64,000 nucleotides of DNA from Heloderma charlesbogerti (GCA_026122225.1 JANEZZ010001953.1:62001-126000), one strand, 5' to 3'; positions 1-12,298 are shown, counted from the first letter of the stretch. The notes: a model not told the origin generated them from the sequence alone. Made by a program: numbers and translations.

Positions 1-434
1 ATGTGCCTGCCCGGACCTTAAGATCATTGTCAGTGGCCCTTCTCTGTGAGCCCCTGCTAAAGGAAGTGTGGTGGGTGGCTACTAGGAGGAGGGCTTTTTC
101 TGCTGTGGCACCCTGGCTCTGGAATGAGCTCCCTAGTGAGGTTCGCCTGGCACCTACATTGTATTCCTTTTGGCGCCAGGTGAAGACCTTTTTATTTTCC
201 CAGGCATTTTAGCATTTTAGCTTTCTAAATTTTAGCTGTGCTGTTTTAAATCTGTATTTTAAACTCCTGCACTACTGCTAGGTTTTATTGTGGTTGTATT
301 GTTATATTGTGGTTTTAACGTTCTATATATTTTAAATTGTTTTATTGTGTGCTGTTTGGTTTTAATTGTTGTGAACCGCCCAGAGAGCTTCAGCTTTTGG
401 ATGGTATAGAAGTGAAATAAATAAATAAATAAAT
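1..434 (+). mobile_element. L2-like LINE, 3' end (truncated by window start)
   Basis: The first ~210 bases read as the C-terminal tail typical of L2-like LINE ORF2 (aromatic and Leu-rich, with L-W-N-E-L-P then F-W-R). An AT-rich 3' UTR follows, with the 'gaaccgcccagagagctt' block and a terminal AATA repeat at about 416-434. The same tail occurs near 15600 and 51550. Only the 3' portion is present, so it is not functional. Confidence 0.75.
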
Positions 435-744
435 AGCCCACTGCAACCCGAACAGAAATGCCTTGAGAAAAGTTTTATATGAAAGAGACAAAAGTCCTAC
501 TGAAACAATGGATGAGAAGATAGCTAATTGCAATTACTGATGGGGTTTTGCCTATCAGGATGATATGCTTAGCGGGAGGAATCTTATGAGATTGATCTCC
601 GAAGTAACACAAGAAAACTGTTGTTATGACAGAAATGCAAAACTGAAACACGTTGAAAGACATTCCAACATGATGATGCAAAACTCTAGTTTATAGGCAA
701 ACCACTTAGAGATTTTATTATGTTAAGCAGTATACAAGTATAAT

Positions 745-746
745 AG

Positions 747-798
<52 letters not shown>
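745..798. repeat. (GATA)n microsatellite
   Basis: About 13 uninterrupted GATA units. Confidence 0.97.
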
Positions 799-1421
799 GT
801 AATTGAAAACCAGGTTGTACATAGTGCAAAGAATGGATATGCACTCAGACACAATCACAAATGCCTAGCCTGGGTTCATCCCTGCCAGAAGACAGAAGGG
901 ACACCAGGAACCTAGACCTACCTGATGGTGAACAACTTCATAAAGATCCTGAACCTTCACCTGAGTCAATACATGCTCAGCCACCACAAGCAACATCTCA
1001 CTTAGACATCACAGCCATGGATACAGCCATGGCTGCTTTAGGTAGAAAGAAAAAAACAAGAAAACCTTGGAGGAGAAATAAAACATGATTTATATCATGT
1101 GTAATTTGGTCCTTAGATACTCAGAATTAATTAAACGTGATCCTGGCTTCTGGTGTTCTGGTAAATGAATATAAAGGCACTGGGATAACTGATAAGCTCT
1201 TAGACACTTCGGACGTTTCTAAACGTTTTATTAACATTATTTGTGAAATGACTTCTATTTAAATATATTAGTTATTACTTGTATTTAGGGTTTTTACTGT
1301 TTTTGTGTTGTGTTGACTTTACCATGCCATGTACAATGTCTTAGGCTTCATCATCACAACAATTCTGGCTTTGGACATCTAAGGCTGAAAATGTAATATA
1401 ATGCTATCTTTGCTCTAGGTT

Positions 1422-1424
<3 letters not shown>

Positions 1425-1463
<39 letters not shown>
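1425..1463. repeat. (AT)n microsatellite
   Basis: Uninterrupted AT dinucleotide run of about 39 bp. Confidence 0.97.
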
Positions 1464-1467
<4 letters not shown>

Positions 1468-1775
1468 CTTACAAGGTAGACTCCAGAGATGCCACAGCAG
1501 ATAAATTCAGGAGACATGCATCTTAAGTGGATTCTTATAATTTCAGCCTTAGTTGAAATCATGTTGATGGTCTGAAGCTAGTAGTGGACACAACCATTTT
1601 GTCCACAGGTAGATTCCTCTACATGTAGATGTCACATTATGCTTTAATTATCATCTCCAGAGTTCCGACAGCATTGTTAGAACAGGCCCTTATTGTACCT
1701 GTGTGCCTCAGTTCTCCTCCTGTAAAAAGAGATTGGCAGTGGTGGCTCAGCATGCTGCCTCTGAACAACTATTAA

Positions 1776-1891
1776 GGGCACAATCCTATGCAAATTTAGG
1801 CAGAAAAAAGCCCTACAACTCCCAGCATTCCCCAGCCAATGCTGGGAGTTGTAGGACTTTTTTCTGTCTAAACACGTGTAGGATTGAACCC
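1776..1891. mobile_element. TTAA-associated hairpin MITE, copy 1
   Basis: A 116-bp inverted-repeat element. The left end GGGCACAATCCTATG pairs with a right end reading TAGGATTGAACCC. The centre is a near-perfect hairpin with arms of about 26 bp (AAGCCCTACAACTCCCAGCA and complement). TTAA sits immediately left and TAA right, which suggests a piggyBac-like TTAA target. No coding capacity. A half copy lies at 2176-2237 and a third copy at 54701-54826. Confidence 0.7.
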
Positions 1892-2014
1892 TAAGAGATC
1901 CCCATTTGTTAGCTATTTGTACATTACCTAATGCACTAGTGTTCTAGTCCTATGTGATACTACTATCATAATCATTGTAATACTACTTTGCAATTATAGT
2001 ATGTAGTGCATCCC

Positions 2015-2125
2015 AGGTGTTTAAAGTGCTTCATGTTATCTCAATCCTGTACAGGCCAGTATTATCCCCATATTGTAGCTGAGGAGGCTGAGACTTGCCA
2101 AAAGCCATCTCATGAGGTGAAAGCT
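2015..2125 (-). mobile_element. MIR-like CORE-SINE fragment
   Basis: The stretch around 'tattatccccatattgtag' followed by 'ctgaggaggctgagac' matches the conserved MIR core in reverse orientation as I recall it. Old and diverged. The family name is from memory. Confidence 0.5.
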
Positions 2126-2175
2126 TAGTGAAAATTAAGCCAGCCATTCCCTGGCTTACAGGGCCTTCACTGTAG

Positions 2176-2237
2176 TGGCTGGGGCATGCTGGGAGTTGTA
2201 GGGCTTTTTCTGTCTAAACATGCATGGGATTGCACTT
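2176..2237. mobile_element. Half copy of the TTAA-type MITE
   Basis: Right half only: 'catgctgggagttgtaggg', 'tctgtctaaacatgca' and a terminal 'gggattgcac', matching the right arm of the element at 1776-1891. Confidence 0.6.
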
Positions 2238-3316
2238 TTAGTGACATTGTTGCACCAGCAAAGAAGGCAAAAAGCTATTGGAATCAAATATATATTCCAA
2301 AATCCGGGACATATTGAAAATTTAAATCTTATTTTTTAAATATAAAACTTGTGGATTCCAAGAAACGGTCAAGATGGTGAACAAGGATCTTTAAGATATC
2401 CCAAGGGAACTGGAGAAACTGGGTTTGCAATGAGGAGGAGGGAGGAGGAGGTGATCACACTGGAAAAGACAAACACTTCAGAACTCGTAGCAGAGCAGAA
2501 TAAAATGTTCGATTTACCTGATAGTTCTAGAACACCCTCTCCTCCAATAGCTACACAGCCACAAAATATCCATCACTCTGAAAAAATGATCAAAAGGAAG
2601 GAAAGACCTGCAAGTGATATGATCCTGCTCATTACATTGTTTAAATTCTCAGATCACATTCAGCTTCTATCACTGGAAAAAAGGTGGCTTGCAGCTTTCT
2701 TCATATCCCCTGACATGCTTAAAACAGCTGAATGGCTACATGGCCTGTGGAGAAATGTGGCAACTGGGGGCACAGAGTTATTCACTATCTCGGTGATGGC
2801 AAAACAAACAAACAAACAAACCCATTGTTTTAAATAAAAGAGAAACACATTGCAACTGTTCCTGCTCACCAAATGCAAGTCCCCCATGAACCTCTAACGA
2901 AATGTCCCTCCGTCCCCCCCCAAACTTAAAAAAAAATGCTTTTCAATTTGTCACCCACAAATGGGGCAATAAATGGGGGAAGTGACCGCTCTGATTTCCT
3001 GGCCTTAAAAACATGGAGTTGGGCAAGTTAGTTGAACGCTTTAAAAAATTCCAGCCAGTTTCCAGCCAAAAAAATCCATGGGCACTCTCAGGAAATCTAA
3101 TTAGATGGCTGGATGAACTGAGCAACAGAAGAACAAAAGCTGCAAGGGTTCTCAGTGGTTTATTTAGAAAATAGACACTGCAGTGTTTGAAGCAGATCTC
3201 TTCATTAGGAGCTAAGTCAGAGTGAAGGACAAAATGAGGGATTTTGCCCCTGCTGAAGAGCTCTGCTCCAACAAACACACACATGGGCAATTATTTCTTT
3301 TAACAAACCACTGATA
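2238..3316. other. Mostly unique sequence, no supported gene
   Basis: A + strand reading frame at 2349-2837 is open for 162 codons and has some coding-like composition, but I find no convincing splice sites or family match. Nothing else recognised. Confidence 0.5.
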
Positions 3317-3640
3317 GCCTTCCTACATGAGGCTTTTATTGTGTGCTCATGATCCCTCGGGAGTTTCCTCTCCCATGCTTTGAACTGTTATCGCAGTTTT
3401 TTTCCTAACAAGGAACGTCTAGTATTTTTTCTGAATGGAGTTATAAAAACCTAGGGTAATCACGCAATTTTGCTATACCACAGTGCCACCTAGTGATTGT
3501 GTAATGGAACATATAGAAAGCAAAAGGGAAAAAAGCCCAGAAAAAAAAACATGTAAAGGAGCCAATCTTAATCCAGCAAAGAATCTGGAAAGCAGAAGCC
3601 TTGGTAAAGGTACAGGTTAAAAGCCTCATGTAGAAAACCC
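3317..3640 (-). mobile_element. Non-autonomous DNA element with CTACATGAGGCTTTTA ends, copy 1
   Basis: Begins 'ccttcctacatgaggctttt' and ends with its inverted complement 'aagcctcatgtagaaaa'. The interior ('tgccacctagtgattgtg', 'gaatctggaaagcagaagcc') is the reverse complement of parts of the copies at 24741-25090 and 33076-33392. No open frame for a transposase. Confidence 0.65.
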
Positions 3641-3744
3641 CTAAGAGTCTCTGTATGCATCCCCATTCTTCTGATATTTCATTAGTGTTGCAGAGATAGC
3701 TCGTCTGTCTGATTTCATTTTGTTTGTGCTGATTTAGTTCATCC

Positions 3745-4074
3745 AGGACCGCGGTGGCTCAGTGGTTAAGACACTGAACTGCAGACCGGCAGGACAGCAG
3801 TTTAAGATCTGAGTGCCACGTGACAGAGTGCGCTCCCGTCTTCAGTCCCAGCTCCTGCCAACCTAGCAGTTCGAAAGCAAGAAATTGCAAGAAGATAAAT
3901 AGGTACCGCTTCAGCGGGAAAGGTAACAGCGTTCCGTGCACCTTGGTGTTCAGTCATGCCAGCCACATGACCATGGAAGCATCTTCAGATAGCGCTGGCT
4001 CTTCGGCTTAGAAATGGAGATGAGCACCACCCCCTAGAGTCGGACACAACTGGCTGGGGACACCTTTACCTTAC
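3745..4074 (+). mobile_element. Sauria-type SINE with perfect target-site duplication
   Basis: A 330-bp element with a tRNA-like head (A-box-like 'gtggctcagtggttaag') and a 3' tail 'agagtcggacacaactggc' that resembles the BovB 3' end at 39374-39392. This is the known BovB-dependent design of Sauria SINEs. It is flanked by perfect 11-bp duplications TTAGTTCATCC at 3734-3744 and 4075-4085, so both ends are exact. This is strong evidence for a lepidosaur genome. Confidence 0.9.
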
Positions 4075-4089
4075 TTAGTTCATCCTTCA

Positions 4090-5160
4090 GCCATTGATAC
4101 CCTTCTTCCCTCTGCTATCCCTTCCTCCCTGTTTTGTGTAGTGTCTATTAAATTGCAAGCCATTATGGAAATTACTGTTGTATCATAATAGGGGTTGGAG
4201 GACCTGCCTTCCAGGAGAGTATGGGCTCTGCTTGTAAAAGGTCCCTCTGTCCAATTTGGGGGGATCTTCCCTGCCCCATGTACTACAGCTCACCCCATTC
4301 AGAAGGGTCCTCTGACCCTCTGTGAAGCCATTTCAGTGGGCTGGAGGAGCTGTTGTGGAAAGGAGGAGATAGGGAAGTCCACTTCCATCAGTGCAGTTGA
4401 TCCAGCGTAAATCTCGATCCAACCCTAGGTCTCCTCTTTGTGAAATTTGTTGCTTAGAATTTCTGGCTCTGGCTCCTGGGATTATTATTTTTTTACTTAT
4501 CTATCTGGATAGTTTTGGCCTCTCCTCAATTTGAAAAACAAATACCTAAAGTAGGTAACAAAACCGAGATTAGACATCCCAATATGCTCAGAGTTTTAGA
4601 GGAGAGAAGCAGGGAGAAAGATGGAGGAAGGAAAAGGACAGGTGTTGTAGAAGAAGAGCTAATAATAAATTCAGTGTTCAGCCTTCCTAGGGCTGACATG
4701 AGATCACGTCTCTGAACCTTCATCACCCCAAAAGTTAAACATGACGGAAAGGATACATCAAGTCTTCAGATTCTTAACAAAGCCTTGGATACTTGATACA
4801 AAGAAGCATTGTTTCACACAGGTATGTTTACTTTAGATTGAGTGACTGAAAACCTTTTAAGAAAGTCTGTTTTCCCTCCAACATAATGAGGGGGAAAAGA
4901 GGTGCCATTAATGGCAAACTTGAACAGCCCCTCCCCTCCCCAAAATTATAGTTTATAATTTATGTATATTATTTAAATATACATTTTGTTTGGTTCACAA
5001 GTGATCTTAAATAACATATTTGAATAAAGCCAGTATTATTAAGCATAAGCAAGTAAACCTATTTCTTTGCTTGAAAGGAAGCAATAAAGATGCCTCCATC
5101 TGAAATATTAACAACAACAGCAGCAGCAGTCATATCAGGAGAAAGCCACAGTAAAATAAT
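4090..5160. other. Unique sequence, nothing recognised
   Basis: AT-rich sequence with short chance reading frames on both strands. No splice-supported exon or repeat family was recognised. Confidence 0.5.
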
Positions 5161-5221
5161 GTGTTTTCAGGGCCTTCTTAAAAGCTTGCAATGACGGAAC
5201 AAGGTGAACCTCCAATGGCAA

Positions 5222-5291
5222 CTTGTTCCAAAGGTGTGGGGCCGCTGCAGAGAAGGCCCTCTTTGCAGTGGCCCCACACCTTTGGAACAAG
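5222..5291. repeat. Perfect 22-bp inverted repeat (hairpin)
   Basis: Left arm 5222-5243 begins CTTGTTCCAAAGGTGTGGGG. Right arm 5270-5291 is its exact 22-base complement. The 26-nt spacer is itself partly self-complementary (CTGCAGAG / CTCTTTGCAG). It lies in sequence resembling reverse-strand L2 3' ends (about 5160-5300). Confidence 0.85.
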
Positions 5292-5746
5292 TTTCTCTGA
5301 AATTCGATGAAATGCTCTGTGTGTATCGTTTTGTTGCCAATCCTAAACCTTCATGATGGAATGGCTATAATAAAACAACCTCTGTCTACATGGAAAAAAC
5401 AACCCCTATTTCATAAAGTAACATGAAATGAAGAGCTGCAAACACACAAGCAACTTTTGTTCACAGACAATTTACACTTTATGCGCTTAAGTGTATACCT
5501 ATGGCCCCATACTCCCATTTGATGATCACACGGCAACTGCACATGTTGTTTCTTTCCATGTCAGTTGTTTGCAAAACATGTTGATCTGACTATTAATTCC
5601 TTTGCTGTGGATTTTCACGCTCCTCCTTTTTTCTATGTTGATCACTTGGGGAATGTGGACAACCAAACTGTATCTCATTGTGCAAAGTACAGCTCAGCAG
5701 TTGATGTCAACACAATGTTGTCACTTGTCAGGACTTTGAACGTCTT

Positions 5747-6118
5747 AGGGCCGAACCAGATGTTACTGTCATTGCATGGTTAGCAACCTCACCTTGGATT
5801 TAAAAACAAAACAAAATAGAATTTGGCATGGAGCTCCCAGATTTAACGTTCTCCTCCCCAGCCACAATCCCAATGAAAATTTCCCCCCTCTCCCACCATG
5901 GCAATCAGTGTTAGGAAAATGCTCCCATTGGCATCACCATGTAGAGTGGGGGAGCAATTTTTGTCAGGATCATGGCTGGGGAGGTAAGAGTTAAACTTCT
6001 CTTCCTACACAAAGTGGCCCTGATTAAAATAGAGGAGCCTCATCCTGAGTATTACATTTTTTAAAGCTACAGGTATGGTTGGTAGCCACACAATAAAAGT
6101 AATATCTGGTTTGGCCCT
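5747..6118. mobile_element. MITE with AGGGCCRAACCAGAT ends
   Basis: A 372-bp element. The left end AGGGCCGAACCAGATGTTAC pairs with the right end TAATATCTGGTTTGGCCCT as terminal inverted repeats. No transposase frame. Similar ends occur at 6820-6845 (fragment) and near 55170. Confidence 0.65.
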
Positions 6119-6166
6119 TAACTGGGGACTGCTCTAGGTTGTGCGATGGCAGGTTTGCATGCTGTT

Positions 6167-6170
6167 TTTC

Positions 6171-6218
<48 letters not shown>

Positions 6219-6223
6219 GTGTA
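6167..6223. repeat. (AT)n(GTAT)n compound microsatellite
   Basis: AT repeat passing directly into GTAT tetranucleotide repeat. Confidence 0.95.
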
Positions 6224-7035
6224 TGACAAAATTATTCTATTTAATGCATCACTACTCCAGAGCAATTGTTAAGTAATTTGTTTGAATTCTAAACAAGCAT
6301 CTTCAGTCACATGCTGATTCTCCTGTTGAAATGTCATCTCTCCTGAAGTATCCCCCCCCCTGCAAATATTGTCAGGTTTCTGTCTCCACGTGGTTAAAAA
6401 AAAAAAAAAGGTTATGAATATCTAGCAAGGTTTGAAGTGGAGAATCAGCATAGGATGGAAAAACTAATAAATTTCCTCTCCATTATGGCCCCTGAATCTC
6501 TCTTCAAACAGCCACTATCCCATCATGTGTTCTGACCTAAAAATGAGCAATGTCAGTCCCATTGATGAAAGACTTACTTCTGAGTAAGCATGTGCAGAAG
6601 GATCATAGTCCACTGTACTATTTCCTATGCTTTTCAGAGAAAACACATTGTTAAATTTTATCATGTGAATATTGGCACCAGTGGGAGCTTTCCTTCCATT
6701 GCAAAGATCAGGTGCGGTGAGGCAGCCCCTGATCCACCTCAAGCCCCCGCTTCCCCACCATACGATGTCTATTTGTTTTTTGTTTTTTTTAAATAGCTTT
6801 GTAAGGGTAACCCACATGACAAATGCCACATCTAGTTTGGCCATGAACCACCACTGGAGAATTATTCTGAAAAGAGTTGATGTTGCACACAACATAGTAC
6901 TAGAGATGGTGTGTGCCTCTGAAAGAGGAGTGCTTGAAATTCAACCCCTCCCCCACCTTCCATGCCTATACTTCATAAAGCACCATGCATGTTGATGGCA
7001 CTGTATTAATAATGCAATGCATTTTAAGCTTTGAC
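6224..7035. other. Mostly unique sequence with a MITE fragment
   Basis: The only recognised piece is 'gccacatctagtttggcca' at about 6824-6842, a fragment of the family at 5747-6118. Reading frames here lack splice support. Confidence 0.45.
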
Positions 7036-7039
7036 AATT

Positions 7040-7795
7040 AAAGTTTTATTTAGTTGGGTTATTGTAATGCACTCTACATAGGGTTGCCTTCGAAGACAGT
7101 CCAGAAGCTTCCATTAGTCCAAAATTTGATGGCCAGACTTTTGTCTTATGCTCACAGGTTGAAGCAGACAGCTAATTCTATGTCAACCCCTTTGGCTTCC
7201 TATTTGCTTCTGGGCTCAATTCAGAGTGCTGCTTCTAGCCCTTAAATGGCTCAGGACCAGATTAGTTTAGGGACTGCTTGCCCCCATGTAGGCCTGCCTG
7301 GGAATTAAGATCAACATGGGTGGCTTCCTCTTGGGAGCATCTCAGCATATTCCTCAAGTGTGGATGAGAGGGCCTTTTCTGTGGTGGTGCCATGACTGTG
7401 GAATGCTCTCCTGATTGAAATCCATTGGATCCATTTTTTCCCCATAAAGGCCTGCCTGGGAAATAAGATCAACATGCGTGGCTTTCTCTTGCTGCCATCT
7501 CATCATATTCATCATGTGCATGTGAGTCTGGGCCTTTTCTGAGCAGAAACTGAAGAAACTTCTATTTCAACAGGCTTTTGATCTGTTTTTATTGTTGCCA
7601 GTTTAAATGTGTAACATTTTTTACCTTGATTGCTTAGGACTTTTTTTCATTGCGTTGATTGAATTATATGGGATTTTTTGTTTTTGCTTTTTAGAAATGG
7701 TTTACTAGTTGTAATCTTATAATTATATTATATGGTTTAATGGTTATACTGAATGCCACCCTGGGTGATTTACTAGAAATTCATGATATAAATAA
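7040..7795 (+). mobile_element. L2-like LINE, degenerate 3' region
   Basis: Starts with a remnant of the ORF2 C-terminal region (G-Y-C-N-A-L-Y, then 'ccattagtccaaaatttgatgg'), continues through 'gtggaatgctctcctgatt', and ends near 'gccaccctgggtgatttac'. A segment is partly duplicated (7281-7340 resembles 7441-7510). Heavily decayed and noncoding. Confidence 0.6.
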
Positions 7796-9140
7796 TAATT
7801 TACAGATTTCCTCCCTGAAAAAGTGGAAATAAATTACAGATTTTGCAGCTGTGAAACTGAAACTGAATTAAAGTATGAAAATTGAATTAAAGAATAAGAT
7901 AAGTGTTCTTCTCAGCATAGTACATTTCTTGTAAGTTGGTAAATGGCTAAGCATTCCTTCACTAGAAAGTATTCCACCACCGAAAGTAAATGAGCGTTAC
8001 AGGGACCTGAATGCAAAAAAACAACACTGGGTTAACTGGGCATGTAGTCTGGGTACACCATTTTTAATTCCTTCTTCTGTATTTGTCAGAAGTACTTTGA
8101 GATTGCACAACTGCAGGAGGACAAGTTGAAACATCTGTCATCTGAAAAGCATCAGTCTATCCATAACTGAAAGGCATTGGCGGCATAAACGCTGCTGATG
8201 GATGCTGAATCTTCAAAACTCCAGTGCAATAGTTCCGCTTCCCCTTGTACCTTCCTGTCATGAGTAGCTTGCCCTATAGAACTTAGGGCAGCTGTGTCCT
8301 CAACTCTTTGTGCTCTGTTTTGCGCCAGTGTTTCACGTTGATTTTCCTTTGCACTGCTTAACTATTAAAATGCCTCTTTTCATTGTTCTTTCAAGCATCT
8401 GTCACTGGTGTACAGATTCTTCATAGTTGCAAAGTCACAAGCAGCAGCGTTGGAGTTCTCCAAAATATTGTGTGATCTCAAAGCTCTGTTTGTGGTCCCT
8501 TTTCCTCAGATTTCTCATTCAGTCAGCATCTGGGAGTATCACCCTTGGGACTGCAGTACTGCTGTCTTATTATGGAAGGAAACAGGCACACAATAGATGG
8601 GTTACAGAGGGGTTATAGTCTGCACTTCTGAGCACAAATATCTTTAAAGATTAGTTGATCTGTTCTGCCATAAGCTTTCTTGGACCAGAGCACACCTCAT
8701 CAGACACATCCACAATAGAAGAGAAGACAAATATGTTGCTAGAGAGCATCAGAGTGCTTCCAGATTGTCTCTCAGTCTCCAGCTTGTCTGTAACTGCTAT
8801 CTGGCAAGAGCTGGCTGTTCAGGGAGGGTGGGATCAGAAGGCCTGTCACCACCTTCGCGTTGAAAAGAGAGAATATGCTAAACCTCTATGCCTTGGGCTC
8901 TGGAGCCTTTGACATGCCGAACCAAGTTTCCACTAATCCTAATTCAAGGAGGGCATCACCCTGCCACTCATTAATTGGCAATGGAAAATAGCCCTGCGTT
9001 CTTGTGTGACCTTACACCTAACATCCATCCCCACCAAGCAGCTATTCAGCACAAGTACAGACAAACCAACAATGCATTTTGTTCCCCTGGAAAATCCCGT
9101 TCAGCAGACACCCTAGTTTTTGTCATTCTAAGACTACACC
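7796..9140. other. Unique sequence, nothing recognised
   Basis: Short frames at 8408-8618 and 8655-8912 are uninterrupted, but there is no family match and no phase-consistent splicing that I can defend. Confidence 0.45.
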
Positions 9141-9266
9141 TCAGTGGAAGGCAACCTGGTGCCCTCCAGATATTTTGGGCTACAACTCTACCATGCCTGA
9201 TAATTGGCCATGCTGAGTGGAGCTGATTAAAGCTGAATCCAAAACATCTGAAGGGCACTGGGTTGT
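9141..9266. mobile_element. hAT-like MITE (CTGGTGCCCTCCAGAT family), copy 1
   Basis: Short inverted-repeat element: 'aacctggtgccctccagat' near the left end and 'atctgaagggcactgggtt' near the right. Related copies are at 16082-16226, 21049-21150, 26615-26731, 35725-35820 and 51705-51790. The 26615 copy has 8-bp flanking duplications, which points to hAT. Confidence 0.7.
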
Positions 9267-9386
9267 GTCTCCCTGCTGTACCTCATAGAATCATAGAATA
9301 GTAGGGTTGGAATCATAGAATAGTAGGGTTGGAAGGGGCCTACAAGGCCATCGAGTCCAACCCCCTGCTCAATGCAGCAATCCAAG

Positions 9387-12122
9387 TCAGAGCATCCCTG
9401 ACAGATGGCTGTCCAGCCTCGTCTTGAACACCTCCAGTGTGGGACAGCCCACTACCTCCCTAGGTAATTGGTTCCATTGTGGTATTGCTCTAATAGTCAG
9501 GAAGTTTTTCCTGATGTTCAGCCAGAATCTGGCTTCCTGTAACTTGGGCCCATTATTCCGTGTCCTGCACTCTGAGATGATGGAGAAGACATCCTGGCCT
9601 TCCTCTCTGTGACAACGTTTCAAGTACTTGAAGAGCGCTATCATATCTCCCCTCAGTCTTCTCTTCTCAAGGCTAAACATGCCCAGTTCTTTCAGTCCCT
9701 CCTCATAGGGCTTTGTTTCCAGTCCCCTGATCATCTTTGTTGCCCTCCTCTGAACCCTCTCCAGTTTGTCTGCATCCTTCTTAAAATGTGGCACCCAGAA
9801 TTGACACAGTACTCCAGATGAGGCCTAACCAGTGCTGAGTAGAGGGGAACTAGTACTTCCCGGGATTTGGAAGCTATGCTTCTATTAATGCAGCCCAAAA
9901 GAGCATTGGCCGTTTTTGCAGCCACATCACATGGTTGGCTCATATTCAGCTTATGATTGACAACAATTCCAAGATCCTTCTCGCTTGTAGTGTTGTCGAG
10001 CCACGTATCCCCATCTTGTAACTGTGCATTTGGTTTCTTTTTCCTAGGTGCAGAACTTGGCATTGATCCCTATTAAATGTCATTCTGTTGTTTTCTGCCC
10101 AGCGCTCCAGTCTATCAAGATCACTTTGAATTTTGTTTCTGTCTTCCAAAGCATTAGCTATCCCGCTCAATTTTGTGTCATCTGCAAATCTGATCAGCAT
10201 TCCCTGCACCTCCTCATCCAAGTCATTAATAAAAATGTTGAAGAGCACTGGGCCCAGGCCAGGACTGAGCCCTGAGGTACCCCACTCGTTACCTCTCCCC
10301 AGTTTGAGAAGGTCCCATTGATAAGCACTCTTTGAGTCCGATTCTGTAGCCAACTGTGGATCCACTGGATCGTTGTTTCATCTAGCCCACTTTGAGCTCG
10401 TTTGCTCATCAGGATATCATGGGGCACTTTGTCGAAAGCTTTGCTGAAGTCGAGGTATATGATGTCTACAGCATTCCCACAGTCCACAAGGGAGGTTACT
10501 TGATCAAAAAATGAGATCAGATTTGTCTGGCAGGATTTGTTCTTGACAAATCCATGTTGGCTTCGAGTAATCACGGCATTGTTTTCAAAGGGGTTACAGA
10601 TGGATTGCTTTATCATCTGCTCCAGAATTTTCCCAGGGATTGATGTCAGACTGACTGGTCTGTATTTCCCAGGTTCCTCCTTTTTACCCTTTTTGAAGAT
10701 AGGGACAACATTAGCCCTCCTCTAGTCATCTGGCACTTCCCCCGTCCTCCATGATTTCTCAAAGAGAATAGACAGTGGTTCTGAGAGTTCTTCTGCCAGT
10801 TCCTTTATTACTCTAGGATGCAGTTCATCTGGCCCTGCAGATTTGAACTCATTCAAAGTAATTAGGTGTTCCTTGACCATATACCTATCGATCTCAAGCT
10901 GCAATCCTGCCCCTTCAGCCTGTACTTCGCCTTTGCCAGGGGGGTCATAGATCCTCTTTTGGGAGAAGACTGAGCCGAAGTAGGAATTGAGCACCTCTGC
11001 CTTTTCTTTGTCATCTGTTACCATTTTGCCATCCTTATTTAATAGTTGAACAACCATTTCTTTCCTCTGCCTTTTACTATGCACATAGCCGAAGAAAGCC
11101 TTTTTGTTGTTTTTAGCATCCCTCATTAACCTCAGCTCGTTCTCAGCTTTAGCCTTCCTGACACCATCCCTGCAATTCTGTGCTACCTGCCTGTACTCTT
11201 CCTTTGTTACTTGGCCTTCTTTCCACTTCCTATCTGTGTCCTTTTTTGTTTTCAGGTCATCTCTAAGCTTTTTGTGAAGCCACATTGGCTTCTTCTGATG
11301 TCTTCCACCTTTTCTTTTTGTTGGAATTGTTTGTAATTGTGCCTTTAGAATTTCCTTTTTTAAAAGCTCCCACCCATCTTGGACTCCTTTTCTCGTTAGC
11401 GTCGCTTACCATGGGACCTTACTGATCATTGTTCTGAGTTTATTAAAATCAGCTTTCCTAAAATCCAGGGTACGTGTTTGACTACACTCGGCTTTTGCTT
11501 CCCTTAGAATCAAGAACTGAAGTACAACATGGTCGCTTTCCCCCAGAGTTCCTGTAACTGCTACTTTACCCACTAAGTCATCTTTGTTGGTTAGGATCAA
11601 GTCAAGGATAGCCGATCCTCTAGTTCCTTCCTCTACTTTCTGTAGGAGGAAGTTATCCACCACACAAGTCAGGAATTTCCTGGAGGGGCCATGTTTTGCA
11701 GAATTTGTCTCCCAACAAATATTGGGGAAATTGAAGTCCCCCATTACTACATCATGCTTCCTTAAAACACTGGCTATTTGCTTTTAAAAAGTTTCATCTT
11801 CGTCTTCTCCTTGATTGAGTGGCTGGTAGTAGACTTTGACCACCAGGTTCCTTTTATTCTTTGCTCCATTTATTTTGATCCAGATGCTCTCGATGGGGCT
11901 ACCAAGCTCATCTTCCTGTACTTCTGTGCAGAGATATGTATTTTTCACATACAGTGCAACCCCACCTCCCTTTCTGTTCCTCCTGCTCTTTTTGAACAAG
12001 TTATATCCTTCAATTGTTGTATTCCAGTCATGAGAGTCATCCCACCAAGGCTCAGTTATACCTATCCAGTCATAATTTCCCTCCTGTATTAAGAATTCAA
12101 GTTCGTTCTGTTTGTTTCCCAT
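9387..12122 (-). pseudogene. CR1 ORF2 remnant: endonuclease plus reverse transcriptase
   Basis: The frame from 12122 downwards encodes an apurinic-type endonuclease (N-terminal W-I-G-I-T-E-P-W-W, then M-G-D-F-N-F-P at 11744, then E-S-D-H near 11540). A linker and the reverse transcriptase follow ([13 protein letters not shown] near 10450, G-V-P-Q-G-S-V near 10280, F-A-D-D catalytic motif near 10185, and a C-terminal region to 9387). The pieces 12122-11784, 11744-11406, 11285-10722 and 10616-10194 all share one frame and are separated only by stop codons. Below about 10300 the frame shifts at least twice. The original protein copied CR1 RNA at nicked chromosomal DNA. This copy cannot make it intact. 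Confidence 0.85.
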
Positions 12123-12298
12123 ACTCTGGGCATTAGTATATAGACATCGAAGACCATGTGCTTCATAGTCTGGCTTTCTTCCTACATGTGTCTGAAGACT
12201 ATGATTGGGTGCTATTAGAGCTGTTCTGTCCGTTGCAGTGCATCATGAGTCTACGTCCATTGTTACCCCCAACTTTACATCTCCCTTCCCCATAGGAT

